The notes under the pieces were generated by a model, which saw only the letters and a program-made list of their open reading frames with translations, was not told the DNA's origin and ran no database searches. A stretch of DNA of 64,000 nt from Nymphaea colorata (taxonomy: Eukaryota > Streptophyta > Magnoliopsida > Nymphaeales > Nymphaeaceae), in the NCBI RefSeq assembly GCF_008831285.2, contig NC_045141.1:22598742-22662741 (forward strand). Direction: 5' to 3'. Of the stretch, positions 35,665-45,851 are shown piece by piece. The position numbers were made by a program, and so were the translations under genes. Each line of letters begins with the position of its first letter. Positions within the stretch are counted from its first letter, which is position 1.

Positions 35665-35862
35665 GAACCCTCGGCAAGGGTTCTGAATTATTTCAGAAAT
35701 CTCGACGAGGGTTCTGATTTTTTTCATAACCTTGGAGAGTTCTGACCTCGTCGAGGGTTCTTTTGGATCATTCAGAATCCTCGGCGAGGGTTCTTTTTAG
35801 ATCATTCAGAACCCTCGGCGAGGGTTCTTTTTAGATCATTCAGAACCCTCGGCGAGGGTTTA
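35665..35862. repeat. Tandem palindromic repeat, 34-bp unit
   Basis: The 19-base near-palindrome GAACCCTCGGCGAGGGTTC (9-bp arms around one base) recurs at about 35775 (one mismatch), 35809 and 35843 with an exact 34-bp period. Degenerate copies occur at 35665 and in the 35695-35755 stretch. The spacer between palindromes is a conserved TTTTTAGATCATTCA. Confidence 0.9.
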
Positions 35863-36340
35863 GTCGATCGAAGGTTTCAAACTTCGATCGAAGAAACCTT
35901 CGACCAAATGGAGCCTTGAATTCTTCTTCTGTCTTTCTCTCTCTTTGTCGTTTTCTTCCTGGGCGCTGTTGAAGTGTTCCTTCTTCCCGCCGGATTTTCC
36001 AGCGCTGATTAGCGATTACGATCAGCGCGAGAGATCGGATCTTAAAAGCATGGATTTCGTCTTCATCTCAGATTCATGAATGGAGGGATTTTTTCTTGCG
36101 CTCGTCGAGGGTTTGGTCGATCCAAGGTTTCAAACTTCGATCGAAGAAACCCTCGATCAAATGGAGGGTTTCAACTTTTTTTTTCTTGAACTCTTCCTCT
36201 GCCTTTCTTCTCTCTCTGTGTCTGTTTTCTTCCTTGGCGCTGTTGAAGTGTTCCTTCTTCCCGCGCTGATTAGAGATTATGATCAGCGCGAGAGATCGGG
36301 ATATTAAAAGCATGGATTTCGTCTTCATCTCAGATTTCAA
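35863..36340. repeat. 253-bp tandem duplication in the SC35 upstream region
   Basis: Copy A starts at 35863 (GTCGATCGAAGGTTTCAAAC) and copy B at 36116 (GTCGATCCAAGGTTTCAAAC). They stay recognisable through the shared end GCATGGATTTCGTCTTCATC (about 36049 and 36311). Each copy opens with an inverted repeat (TTTGAAACCTT-type arms) and carries a pyrimidine-rich block and GTTGAAGTGTTCCTTCTTCC. Copy B ends roughly 390 bp before the SC35 start codon, so the duplication is promoter-proximal. Confidence 0.85.
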
Positions 36341-36730
36341 ATCTGAGGTTTTGAAATCCGACGTTTGCTAAAATCGTAGATCCCACCTTGAAATCCAGCG
36401 TCGGATCTGAGATCCGAGACTGCCAAACACGGGCTCGAATAATTTTTACTTCGTTTTTTTGAATCGCATACCTTTTTGGGGAAGAGAAAGGGTCGCCGGG
36501 TCTGGAACAGCATGAGCTTTTTCGGATCAATTAAAACCTAAAGCTCAGGCCCGAACATGGACCCGGACCGAATTTGAAAGGAAAATGGAAAGGAGGGGCA
36601 GAAGAAAAAGAGGGAAGAAAACGAGGGTTCGAGATCGGACCACAAAATAAAAGGAGGGAAGAGTTCTTGTACCCCATTTTCTCTCTCTCTCTACCGCCAG
36701 AAGGAGGAGGAGGAAGCAAGGAGAAAGGGG

Positions 36731-39700
36731 ATGTCGCATTTCGGGAGATCAGGACCCCCAGATATCAGGGATACATACTCCCTTCTGGTTCTCAACATTA
36801 CCTTCAGTAATACCCTCTCTCTCTCTCTCTCTCTCACAGTGGGTGTAGATAGGAAGCGAAAGGGTTGTTTTTCATTTGTTCTGGGTGGTGTTTTGTTTTG
36901 AGTAATGGATTGATTGGTCTTGTCGTTTTGGGGAAAACTAAACAGGGACGACGGCTGATGACCTCTTTCCCTTGTTCGACCGCTACGGCAAGGTCGTCGA
37001 CATCTTTATCCCAAGGGACAAGCGGTAAGTCCCCTTATCATTCTCTCCTTGTGTGTGTGTGCCTGTGGAGGTGTGTGTCTCATAGCGCTTGTTTTCTGTT
37101 CGCACCAGGACGGGGGAATCGCGAGGGTTTGCGTTTGTTCGATACAAATATGCAGATGAGGCGCAAATGGCGGTAGACCGGCTTGATGGTAGTCTTTCCT
37201 CCGTCCCCTCCTTAAAGAAAAGAAAGAAAGGAGTTCTTGTTTTTTTAATTTAAAATTTTTGGTTACCTGTTCAACCTAGATATCTCTACTGTTTCAGGAA
37301 GGACCGTGGACGGCAGGGAAATCATGGTGCAGTTCGCGAAATATGGCCCCAATGCTGAGCGGATGTTGGTTTCTGTTCTCCATCTCTTCCTTTCTTTATC
37401 CTTCCTAGCTACGTATAATGAACAGACGAGAAACCCGCCTCTTTTTCCTTTTTCTCGTGGTGCCATGTTTATTTCCTTGTGGCCACGAATATGCTCTGCG
37501 TTCCTTTGCAGGTTTTGTTTGATTGTTTGACCGAGGAAGTTGAAATGAAAATAGGACTCCTGAAATTGGTGGATTAGGGTCTTTCTATGTCTTCCGAACA
37601 AGTTTAATTTTGAGTTCGGAGCTTACGCTGATGGGGCTCCAGATTCTATTGTTTTTCAATGGTACTGGCAGCGAAGAACCCGACTCAACCGAGCAGAAAT
37701 GCCCCCATTCTTGATGACTCAGAGCGCTATGGCTTTGACCTTCCATAATAGTTTGCATTTTTCATATTATAAGTAAAGCGCGCGCTGCCATTAGGTTTAT
37801 GTAGAAACAAGTCATGGCTTATCCACATCAGCTGTATGGTTGTCAGCTATATGGTTGGAGGAGGTATATGTAACGTTGGACATAATCTGGGGACTGAAAT
37901 TGGTTGTTTGTAGGGGATAGGCAGTCTCTCTGCATCGAAAAAAAAAAAGAAGCTCAGCAACCGTGTTAGGTTAGAAGACAGGAGATCCCTGACAAGCCGA
38001 CACCATGGTGGTGTGGACACGGGGCCAAGGCATTTTTAAAAAACTTGGGTGTGTGAACATGGCCTTATATATACACTCACACACACACACACACGCAAAA
38101 CGTCACACATTTGAGAAAAGCCTTTCTTAGGGATGCTTAGCAGCTGGCTGTCGCATAAAAAGCAAAAATACCGTGGTAGATAGGAAAAGGGAATCCTAGG
38201 AACCTCTTTCCTGTTGTACCTTTCTTTAGGTTCAAACTGGTAGTAGAGATAACCATAGATTTGTAAATTAGAAGTGTGTACATATATAGTTCATGTTTTG
38301 TTTCTTTGATAAGTTAAAAAACCTTTATGAATGTGACTTGAATATAATCATATATTTTTTAAGAAACTGGTAAGGAACATGATAGTCTCATAATTTGTTT
38401 GTTACTCTTTTATATGTCTATCGTTATTTTGAGTTCTCAAATCTCTTTGAAGGAAAATCATTTTCTGTAGAAAATTTCTTGGAAAATTTACCTGAAAATT
38501 TTTGTAGAGCAATATAGGTCAACATGCTTTTATATTTTTTTTGCATATTTGTTATTCTGGCTGATTATCTTGGTAATTGAATACAAAATTTGGAAAAAGG
38601 AGCACACGATTCTCTGATTGACAAGTTAATTTCAGTACTTTGTGGGCCATGTCTTTGGTTATCTTTCTGGTCTAAGTCTGGAAGAAGCAAAACTTAATGG
38701 AAACATTCTTATGAGGGTCCCAACGTGACAATGTCTTATGACTCGTATCCAAAGTTAGCACACTTATTGATATCAACCTGTGTAAATGTGACGGACTTTG
38801 ACTATCAATTGTCAATTAGGGAGTGTTTGATAGCCTCGAATTTGAAACTAGCTTATTGAGAGATTGATCATCTTCTTCATCTTAATGTAACTGTGACATA
38901 TCAGGGTTTGCGATGTCTAGATATGGGTGTGGGACATAGGTTGGACACGGCAAAATCACATTTGATAACAAGTATATTTGTCCTGTAATTTAAATTTTAT
39001 GAATGTTAACAATGAATGTATGTGTTTGCTTAAATTCTTATTGTAACTATATATAAGTAGGTCCCCGCACACACAAACACAAGGCCGAGTTCCCATATCC
39101 AAGATTTTGACAATTCTCCACACTATGTCTACATCTGCACCTGTGTGCCACAGGCTTTATGATTTGAGTGGAGAAAAGGGTGGGGAGGTCATACATGTCT
39201 TTCACATACTCGGTCTTCCATTGGTCATTCAATAAAATGTTTTATTTATATATCATGCCATGTGCTCGTCTAGTGTACTGGTAGTGACTCTAACATGTTG
39301 GCTGGGCACGCTGACTTCTTGCCATCGACGCTGTTCTACTTATGACAGCAAACCATGTCTATTCAACTTATGGCCTTCTATACTTATTACACATTAAGCC
39401 TGCATCTGTAGTTGTAAATACAGTTAAATGTCACTTTTTTCCCTTTGTCGTTTTACCTTTGACTGTTAGTTCTTGTCGACACTGTAAAGTTCTGCTTCTG
39501 AGCCTGGAAATGCTTGTTTTCTGCATGATGCATGTGCTGTATAATCATTTGTCTTTGTCTCCTTATTGTATTTTCAGACATAAGGGGAGGATTGTTGAGT
39601 TTTTTCCAAAATCAAGAGGCAGATCTAGAAGCCACAGCCCTAGGCCCAGGTATAGTTGATGAGATTATACAATTATGACTAACGAGTTAGGTAATAACTT

Positions 39701-40553
39701 GAGTTCCATGCGATAAGGTTTGCTATTCGAACTTCCAAATCATTTGTAAAACTAGTTTGTACTGTTTTTGGTCTTTTTGCATAGGGGTAGCTTTTTCTCG
39801 AATCCTTTGTACTATCTTTCAGTACCTATGAAACGATCCGATTGTTCACTCTTTGTCTCTTGTTATGTCCAGGTACCGTGATGACTACCGCGACAAGGAT
39901 TATAAGAAGCGAAGTCGTAGCCGCAGTATTGAAAGATCTGATCGCCATCGGGACCGTGGAAAGGAACGGAGCTCTCGTCACCGAAGCAAGAGCCGGAGCT
40001 TGAGCCCTGATTATCGCAGAGGGCGGGATAGGCGAAGGGCATCTGATGAGCCAAGGAGCCGAAGTGGCTCTTATGCTAGGTAAGTATTTTGCTTCACAAA
40101 GGTCAGATTGGAAATGATTGTTTGACTGGTCAAAATCTGCAATTGTTTGGACTTTGGTTAGAGAGCTTGATTAGTTGCAAATCTTAGTGAGAGAAGTATG
40201 TTGAATTAACATTGCATACTTTATGCAAATCATTTCTATCTTTCAGTCCTCGTAGAAGCCCAAGCCCTCGAAGAAGCCCGAGCCCTCGAAGAAGCCCGAG
40301 CCCTCGAAGAAGTCCAAATCCTCGAAGAAGTCCATCTCGTAGCAAGAGCCCTCCCAGCAGAAATGAAAGCCCGTCCAAGAGAAGTCCTGATAACAGGTCC
40401 CCGCCAGACAGTCCTGCTGGAAGAAGAAGTCCACATGAAAGGTCCCCAGGATCGGTGAGTGTTTCTCTCTGAGGATGCTTCTTACAAATTCATACACAAA
40501 GCAGAATGGTTGCTGATATTTCTAATAATTCTCTGACTTTGCAGGACTATTGA
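36731..40553 (+). CDS. SC35: SC35-type SR splicing factor, 8 exons
   Basis: SR proteins bind exonic enhancers in nuclear speckles and recruit the U1 and U2AF complexes in pre-mRNA splicing. Exons: 36731-36806, 36946-37024, 37109-37188, 37298-37364, 39578-39649, 39873-40079, 40247-40454, 40545-40553. Phases join to 265 aa. The N-terminus MSHFGRSGPPDIRDTYSLL is the plant SC35 signature. One RRM follows, with RNP2 LLVLNI (18-23) and RNP1 RGFAFVRY (57-64). A GRTVDGREIMVQFAKYGPNA segment leads to the junction, where IHKGRIVE spans the exon 4/5 boundary. From about residue 125 the protein is an RS domain with SRSRS runs and a PSPRRS minisatellite. It ends ERSPGSDY, and the last exon codes only two residues and the stop. 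Intron 4 is 2.2 kb; a long intron at this position in SR genes is often alternatively spliced, which is inferred here. CT runs flank exon 1. Confidence 0.95.
36815..36836. repeat. (CT)n run just after the first SC35 donor
   Basis: About 11 CT units begin 8 bases after the GT of the exon 1 donor. A second CT run (about 36680-36692) lies in the 5'UTR. Confidence 0.85.
40247..40345 (+). repeat. Coding 18-bp minisatellite in the SC35 RS domain
   Basis: The unit AGCCCGAGCCCTCGAAGA (S-P-S-P-R-R) repeats about four times, nearly identical at DNA level, and then degenerates. It expands the RS domain. Near identity at synonymous sites indicates recent slippage rather than selection on protein sequence alone. 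Confidence 0.85.
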
Positions 40554-41891
40554 GCACAATGAGCAGCTATGGGCCTGAGAAACTTGCCTGATGCCTCAGT
40601 GTACTGGTTGTTGAATCAGTGGTTTCTGTATCTGCTGTCACTTTTATGTCTGTCGATGTTGTCAGCAGTGTACTTGATCCGGAGCAAGTAGCTTGGTTTC
40701 TTTACTTTTGGGACTTCTCGTAGAGTAACAAGTTTTGCGATAAGACTCTAGATTTTATGACTACTCGGTGCTTATGAACCATCAGAAACATTGCAGTTCG
40801 GGATTTGGAAATATTTGTAGATTGAAAGTACTTTAGTTCGTAACTTCTTGTTCTGATCAGGTACTTATATGAGGTGAAATTAACTTACTATTGGACTGTA
40901 GTTTTTGAGGCAGTTCTGAATGTTTTTCAATCATAGTTACTTTTATCTTCTATGAAGCTGTTAGGATATGTTCGTGAGGGGTCGTTTACCTTGATAGTGA
41001 TATGGTCGTGAAAAGCATGATTGTAGCTGTGATGATCAAGATTGCAGCAAGTGAGATTATGTGCTCGCTGTTTGATGATTTCTAGCTGATAGTGCTGATG
41101 CTGGATAAGCAGCTGATGTTCTTTTTGACAGCACTGATCACACTATTTAGTAAGCTGGACTCACCATCTAGATGTGTGAGTTTAATGTTGACTTTGAGCT
41201 AAGGTACTCTAATTCATTAGTCAAAATCATGTTTCCTTGGTTTCTGCTTCTTTGTAGCAGTCCACCATGTAGCTGTCCCTCAATGCTTTTGTTGGGCTGA
41301 GGATGATTTTCACAAGTATGCAAAATCGGTAGTTATGTTTCTGAATGGCCAAATTGCATGGAAAGTGGCATATATTCATTATGCCTGTGGATGACTGGAA
41401 CAATGGGACCTGTGCAATTCTCATGATGGTCAAAAATTTTGAGTTGTGAAGGTCATTGCCTAATGTTGCTGAGGTTGAAAAAACATGTGAGGTTAGATTT
41501 CTTGGGTGCCTTTTCGTTGATTATGTTTACATTTTAGTTCCAAGACTCTCCTATTGGTGTGGGTTTCTTTGATCTCATTACCTATCAAGTTGTAATTCTA
41601 TGTTTGTGGCTAAAGTGGCAGATGGTGAGAAAGTTGATGACCTGTTGAACTACTCCTTTGTTGCTGGATCGGGTCTCATCTTGCACCAGGGTCTATAATT
41701 TTTGTGCTTCTGAGTGGACTTATAGCAGTTCCTGAGGACTGCCTGCAGGCTTTTGGTGCAATCTTGTGTGCTGCTGCTCCATTCTGTTCCATCTTCCCGT
41801 TTATATTATTATTTTCTATAGGTTCGTGGTTTAGAAGGCTCCTGCAAGCTGTGCATGGTTATGAATTGCCTGTATATGCAATGTATCTCAT

Positions 41892-42065
41892 GGTGGCTGT
41901 TTTCTATATACATCATAAATCATCTTTCATTTTCATAAAGTGTGGAGAATGTGAAAGATGACTTTTTTTTTTTATATATGGTGGCTGTTTTCTATATACA
42001 TCATAAATCATCTTTCATCCTCATAAAGTGTGGAGAATGTAAAGATGACCTTTCTATTTTTTTTC
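41892..42065. repeat. 88-bp tandem duplication
   Basis: GGTGGCTGTTTTCTATATAC starts two head-to-tail copies at 41892 and 41980. Each runs through AAAGTGTGGAGAATGT to a T-rich tail. The few differences indicate a fairly recent event. Confidence 0.9.
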
Positions 42066-42444
42066 TTTTTTTCTTTTTTACTTTGGTTAAGATATGTGTT
42101 GCAGAAGCTTATCATGTTTTCTGATGTGTATTCACCTTTTTTTCGCTGCATTTTATTTACACAATTCATTCATCTGCATTACCAACTCCATCAATCAGTA
42201 ACAAGTTCTCTACTTTGGTGGTCAGTATCTTTTCTGGCTATCTGATACAAAGGCACAAAGACTGAAAGTATTCTATTTAAAATTGTCTTCCAAGAGATTA
42301 GATAATCCTTCACTGTTTGTTTGGCTGAATCGTTATAGAATAATAAATAAAAGTTTTTTTTTTTTACATTTTTAAAATTATTTAAAGTCACGTAATTCTT
42401 AAACCATTAGAAAAATATTTTAAAACTGACGCACTGTTAAATTG

Positions 42445-42461
42445 CCCCCCCCCCCCCCCCC
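42445..42461. repeat. Poly-C tract
   Basis: Seventeen consecutive C residues followed by a short CT run. The length is likely uncertain because such tracts are error-prone in sequencing. Confidence 0.9.
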
Positions 42462-44960
42462 TCTCTCTCCTTAATCGGATGGTCGAACTGGCCAATTTTA
42501 GTTAAACTGATTGGAATGTTAACCATAACTAGATGCAATTTTTGTCAGTAATTTTAAGAAAGGTAGGAAACTGCAAGGGTGGTTTCATAATCTCCATCCG
42601 GTCCCAGGTTGTTATTTCTTTAATCTTCAGTTCTGGTGTTTTTTTTGTTTGTTTGTTGGTGTTGCATTTCAGTATGTTGGTGATTACAATGGAAGTACCT
42701 TTTACTCCCAAACGCTTTTACGTCTGGGACCCCTGTTTCCGTATCCATTTTATGTTAAGCTGTCTGCAGTTTCCTCTACATGCACACTTTTAACTGACCT
42801 TCTGGTGTTTGGTGTCAATCGTATTTACCAGCCTTGTCTTAAAATGCATGTCTACCTCTAGTGCCTTTCAGGCACGTCGTGGTTTGTTTTCTTCTGTTGT
42901 CCGGCCTGGTCGTACACACTGCAACTAATGCTTGTCTGCTTTCAGCACTTGCGCCACAAAGTTGCTCAAGAATTATAATCTCTGTGCTTCTCTTGTTTCC
43001 TCGTTAATCTTCTATGTTTCTCATATTTTCTTCTCATGCATTGCATGCCTTTATAATTTATTGTTTTGCTTGGCTCTTCTATCCCGTGTTATGCTTTTAT
43101 ATTTTGTTGTCACTGGTTTCCCCGGCTTTTTATTGTTCTTGTGTTTCTGATGAGGTTTTTCTCCACCTAGGAAACTCTTTTATCGTCAGATTGCGTTTAT
43201 GCCACCTTGTTTGCTGTATTCTTAATGTCATATATTGATTTCTTATATGGTTTTGGATGTGAAGAGTTTCTGCATACTCGGCTCGTTCAACAAATGAGTC
43301 ATCTTTGAATCATTTAACAAGTAGTTCTTGACGAGCTGAACCACAATACATCAGTAACATGAACCATGAGACTTTCATTCCATGAGTGATGCTGGAACCC
43401 ATGAAATTGCTCGACTTTTGGCAGCCAGGAAATGATGGCGTTCCTTGTGTCGAATGAAGGCCCCATAACTCTGAGAGATGCCGGGATTACTGTTCCCTTT
43501 CCCAAAATCAACCAAGCTTTGTCTTCCATGGAGGTGAGGTGCTTTGGTTTCGGCTGCCTACGTCTGCAACCCGATGTTATGCCGGTCGATAGTTTTATTA
43601 AAAATATACTCATTTGTGTTCTATCAAATATCTTAAAGTAGCTTTAAGTTCATTTTATATGAAAATTTTGATAAATAGTTGGATATGATCATGTGTCATT
43701 GCCCGATATCGCCAACAGTTGTTTGAGTTTTTTACTTTTCGGTTGGTGGGGGATGAGTAGGTGCCATCGGGAGTTAAAAAAAAAGAAAAGCCTTTGGCTT
43801 GTGAGTTGATGAGGCTCATGCTTCATCTTTCAACGCCAAAAGCGAGCTGGGCTTGTGCTTGCAATGTTTTCTGAAGCATATTCCCGAAGTGCTGGAAAAC
43901 AAATTTAAACAAAAGTATATCCGTGCATGATACGGATTATTGAAGTGGTAGAATACGAGTGAATTGCTCAGGCGTCGGTACGAGTTGTTCCAAAGTTGTT
44001 CCTATTTGTGCAAGAAAGATCTCCATTCGGTGCAGTTAAATTCTTCGAAGTCCAAATCCGTTGTGGACTATGAGTGTTATTAGATAATGCGATGATGGTA
44101 TGCTTGTCTCGGCCGTTTGGTTGTGTAGATAATGCTATAGGAGTATGGCCACTGTCCACATTAGTGGCAAACTCGGGATGTCCAGGTTGCCGCCTTGGCC
44201 TATACTCGTTTTGGACGTAAAACGTTTGGGTACTGCTTCACAGTGAAAGGGCGTGGCTTTGCGAGCCACTTGGCGCCTATTGCTGCTTAACAACGTTGGC
44301 AGGTGGCAGACTCCAGACGGAGTGCTCATCACGGCAATGCACAGTTACGTCAAATTTGTACGGTACATGACCATATCAACAAAGTGCATATATATGTATG
44401 TAGGATGAGAGAGCTGTGAGAGAGAGAATCTGACAGTCAGGTTTTTCTGATTTTTACAGAGGACCCACATTTTTCTCTTTTCTTTTGGAAATCTACTATT
44501 CTTGTAGAAGGAAAAGAAGGCCTCTGGTCGCCTATAATTGCAATCTTCCTATCTTTAAAGCCGAATCCAGGCCTCTGCATTTTCCGCCCCGCTTTTTTTT
44601 TCTTTTTTCTGGCAGGGAGGCCGCTCGGAGGACGTATTTTGTTCTGTTTTTCTGGTTCTCCCCACCATCTATCTATGGACAGTTCTTTAGTTTTCTTTCT
44701 CCGTCTGAAAAGTGACAGCGGCTACTATAAACTCCATTTACCAGAGAGCCTCTGAACAGCTGAAATGACCGAAAGGTCCCCTGTTGACTGCTGAAAACCG
44801 GTTCTAATACTGGTAGTCTAGAAAACCTGAAATCCAACTCTGCTCAAAACTGAAACCCGAATTTGAAAACTGCTCTACTTCTGCCCTGTGGTGTCACCGA
44901 AGGTAAGTATCTCCTCCCAAAAACGTATATAACTCCTTTGACTGCGTCCAAGGCGGCTCT

Positions 44961-45770
44961 GCTCTGATACCAAATTGGTAGGATCTAACCCGACGTTGAC
45001 CAAACTCCACGTCGACCAAGTCGACCAAACTCCACGCCGACGGTCGTGCCTACCCCCAAGATCACCCTTGACACAGCCTAAAGCTAATCTTAAGACAAAT
45101 AAAACAATGACACTACCCAGTCATCGTGTGCAGTGGAGGAAAAGAAAGGAAGGGAAGAAAAACAAGGAACAAAGATCAGGTAAGGCAAAAACAAGTATTT
45201 TAAGGCTCTATACGTACGACAGACCAGAATACCGCATGGTTGACCTGCATCTTCTCAGTCTGCATCCCTCACCCTCTCAGAAAGACAGACCATTCAAGTC
45301 GCACTGAAGCTAACCAGGTTTTAGATTCCCTAAGCGTGTAGACAGCCCGGAGGCACTCTACCAGATACGAATAACTTCCAACCACAGAAAATCACTCACA
45401 GTCAAAGTGATTGAATAAATACGCTCATGGAAACAAATGTTTTCAACAACTGAATTGAAAAACAAAATGTTAAGGCAAGCTGTGAGCTATCGACCACCAC
45501 ATAACGCAATCCAAGTTACATTGTTCAAGATAAGAAAGATCACCACACAAGTGCAGGGGTTTACAGCCATTTACTTTTTCGATGTACATAGGAGACAGTA
45601 TTAAGGTGAGCCAGCCTATTTATAACCTAGTGAGCAACTTTACACTTCAAGGTGATTGAGGGGGAGAAGAAAAAGGGGATAGGAGGCATGGCGATGGCTC
45701 AAAAAGGTGATCGCCAGCAAACCGAATTTGCAATAAAATAACTTCGTTAATTAGAGAGAGACCGCCAATG
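44961..45770 (-). mobile_element. Probable LTR-retrotransposon fragment (copia-type primer-binding site plus LTR)
   Basis: On the minus strand TGGTATCAGAGC (44961-44972) is the initiator-tRNA-Met primer-binding site typical of Ty1/copia elements. It lies directly after sequence ending CTACCAA that could be the end of a 5' LTR. Within the putative LTR, TATAAATAG (45616-45624, minus strand) would be its U3 promoter. No gag or pol follows on the internal side, so only LTR and binding site remain. The far LTR border (about 45770) is a guess at a TG/CA end. It would place the LTR within about 80 bp of the TOPLESS-related stop codon. Confidence 0.4.
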
Positions 45771-45851
45771 TTGGCCTGCTACCTCAATTTTGGAAAACCA
45801 TCTTTGCATCCATCTACTGATATATTCTTCGAAACTGAAATACAGGAGAAG

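Larger units (their letters stand above)
35080..36436. mobile_element. Composite non-autonomous element upstream of SC35
   Basis: The left boundary TGTGTTTGTTTCACC...TTCAGATCCG and the right boundary read on the minus strand, CGTGTTTGGCAG...CTCAGATCCG, are imperfect inverted repeats. A further similar end (AGATTTGAGGCTATGAAACAC) lies at about 35265-35290, which suggests nesting. Inside are two tandem arrays described separately. Class and borders are uncertain because no target duplication is obvious. Confidence 0.4.
40554..44950. other. Intergenic downstream of SC35
   Basis: The first few hundred bases are likely SC35 3'UTR. The rest contains an 88-bp tandem duplication (41892-42065), a poly-C tract (42445-42461) followed by CT, and no recognisable gene on either strand. 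Confidence 0.55.

Noticed and set aside
40212-40497. Minus-strand frames rich in Gly-Leu or Ser-Arg repeats
   Set aside because: They are antisense shadows of the SC35 RS-domain minisatellite.
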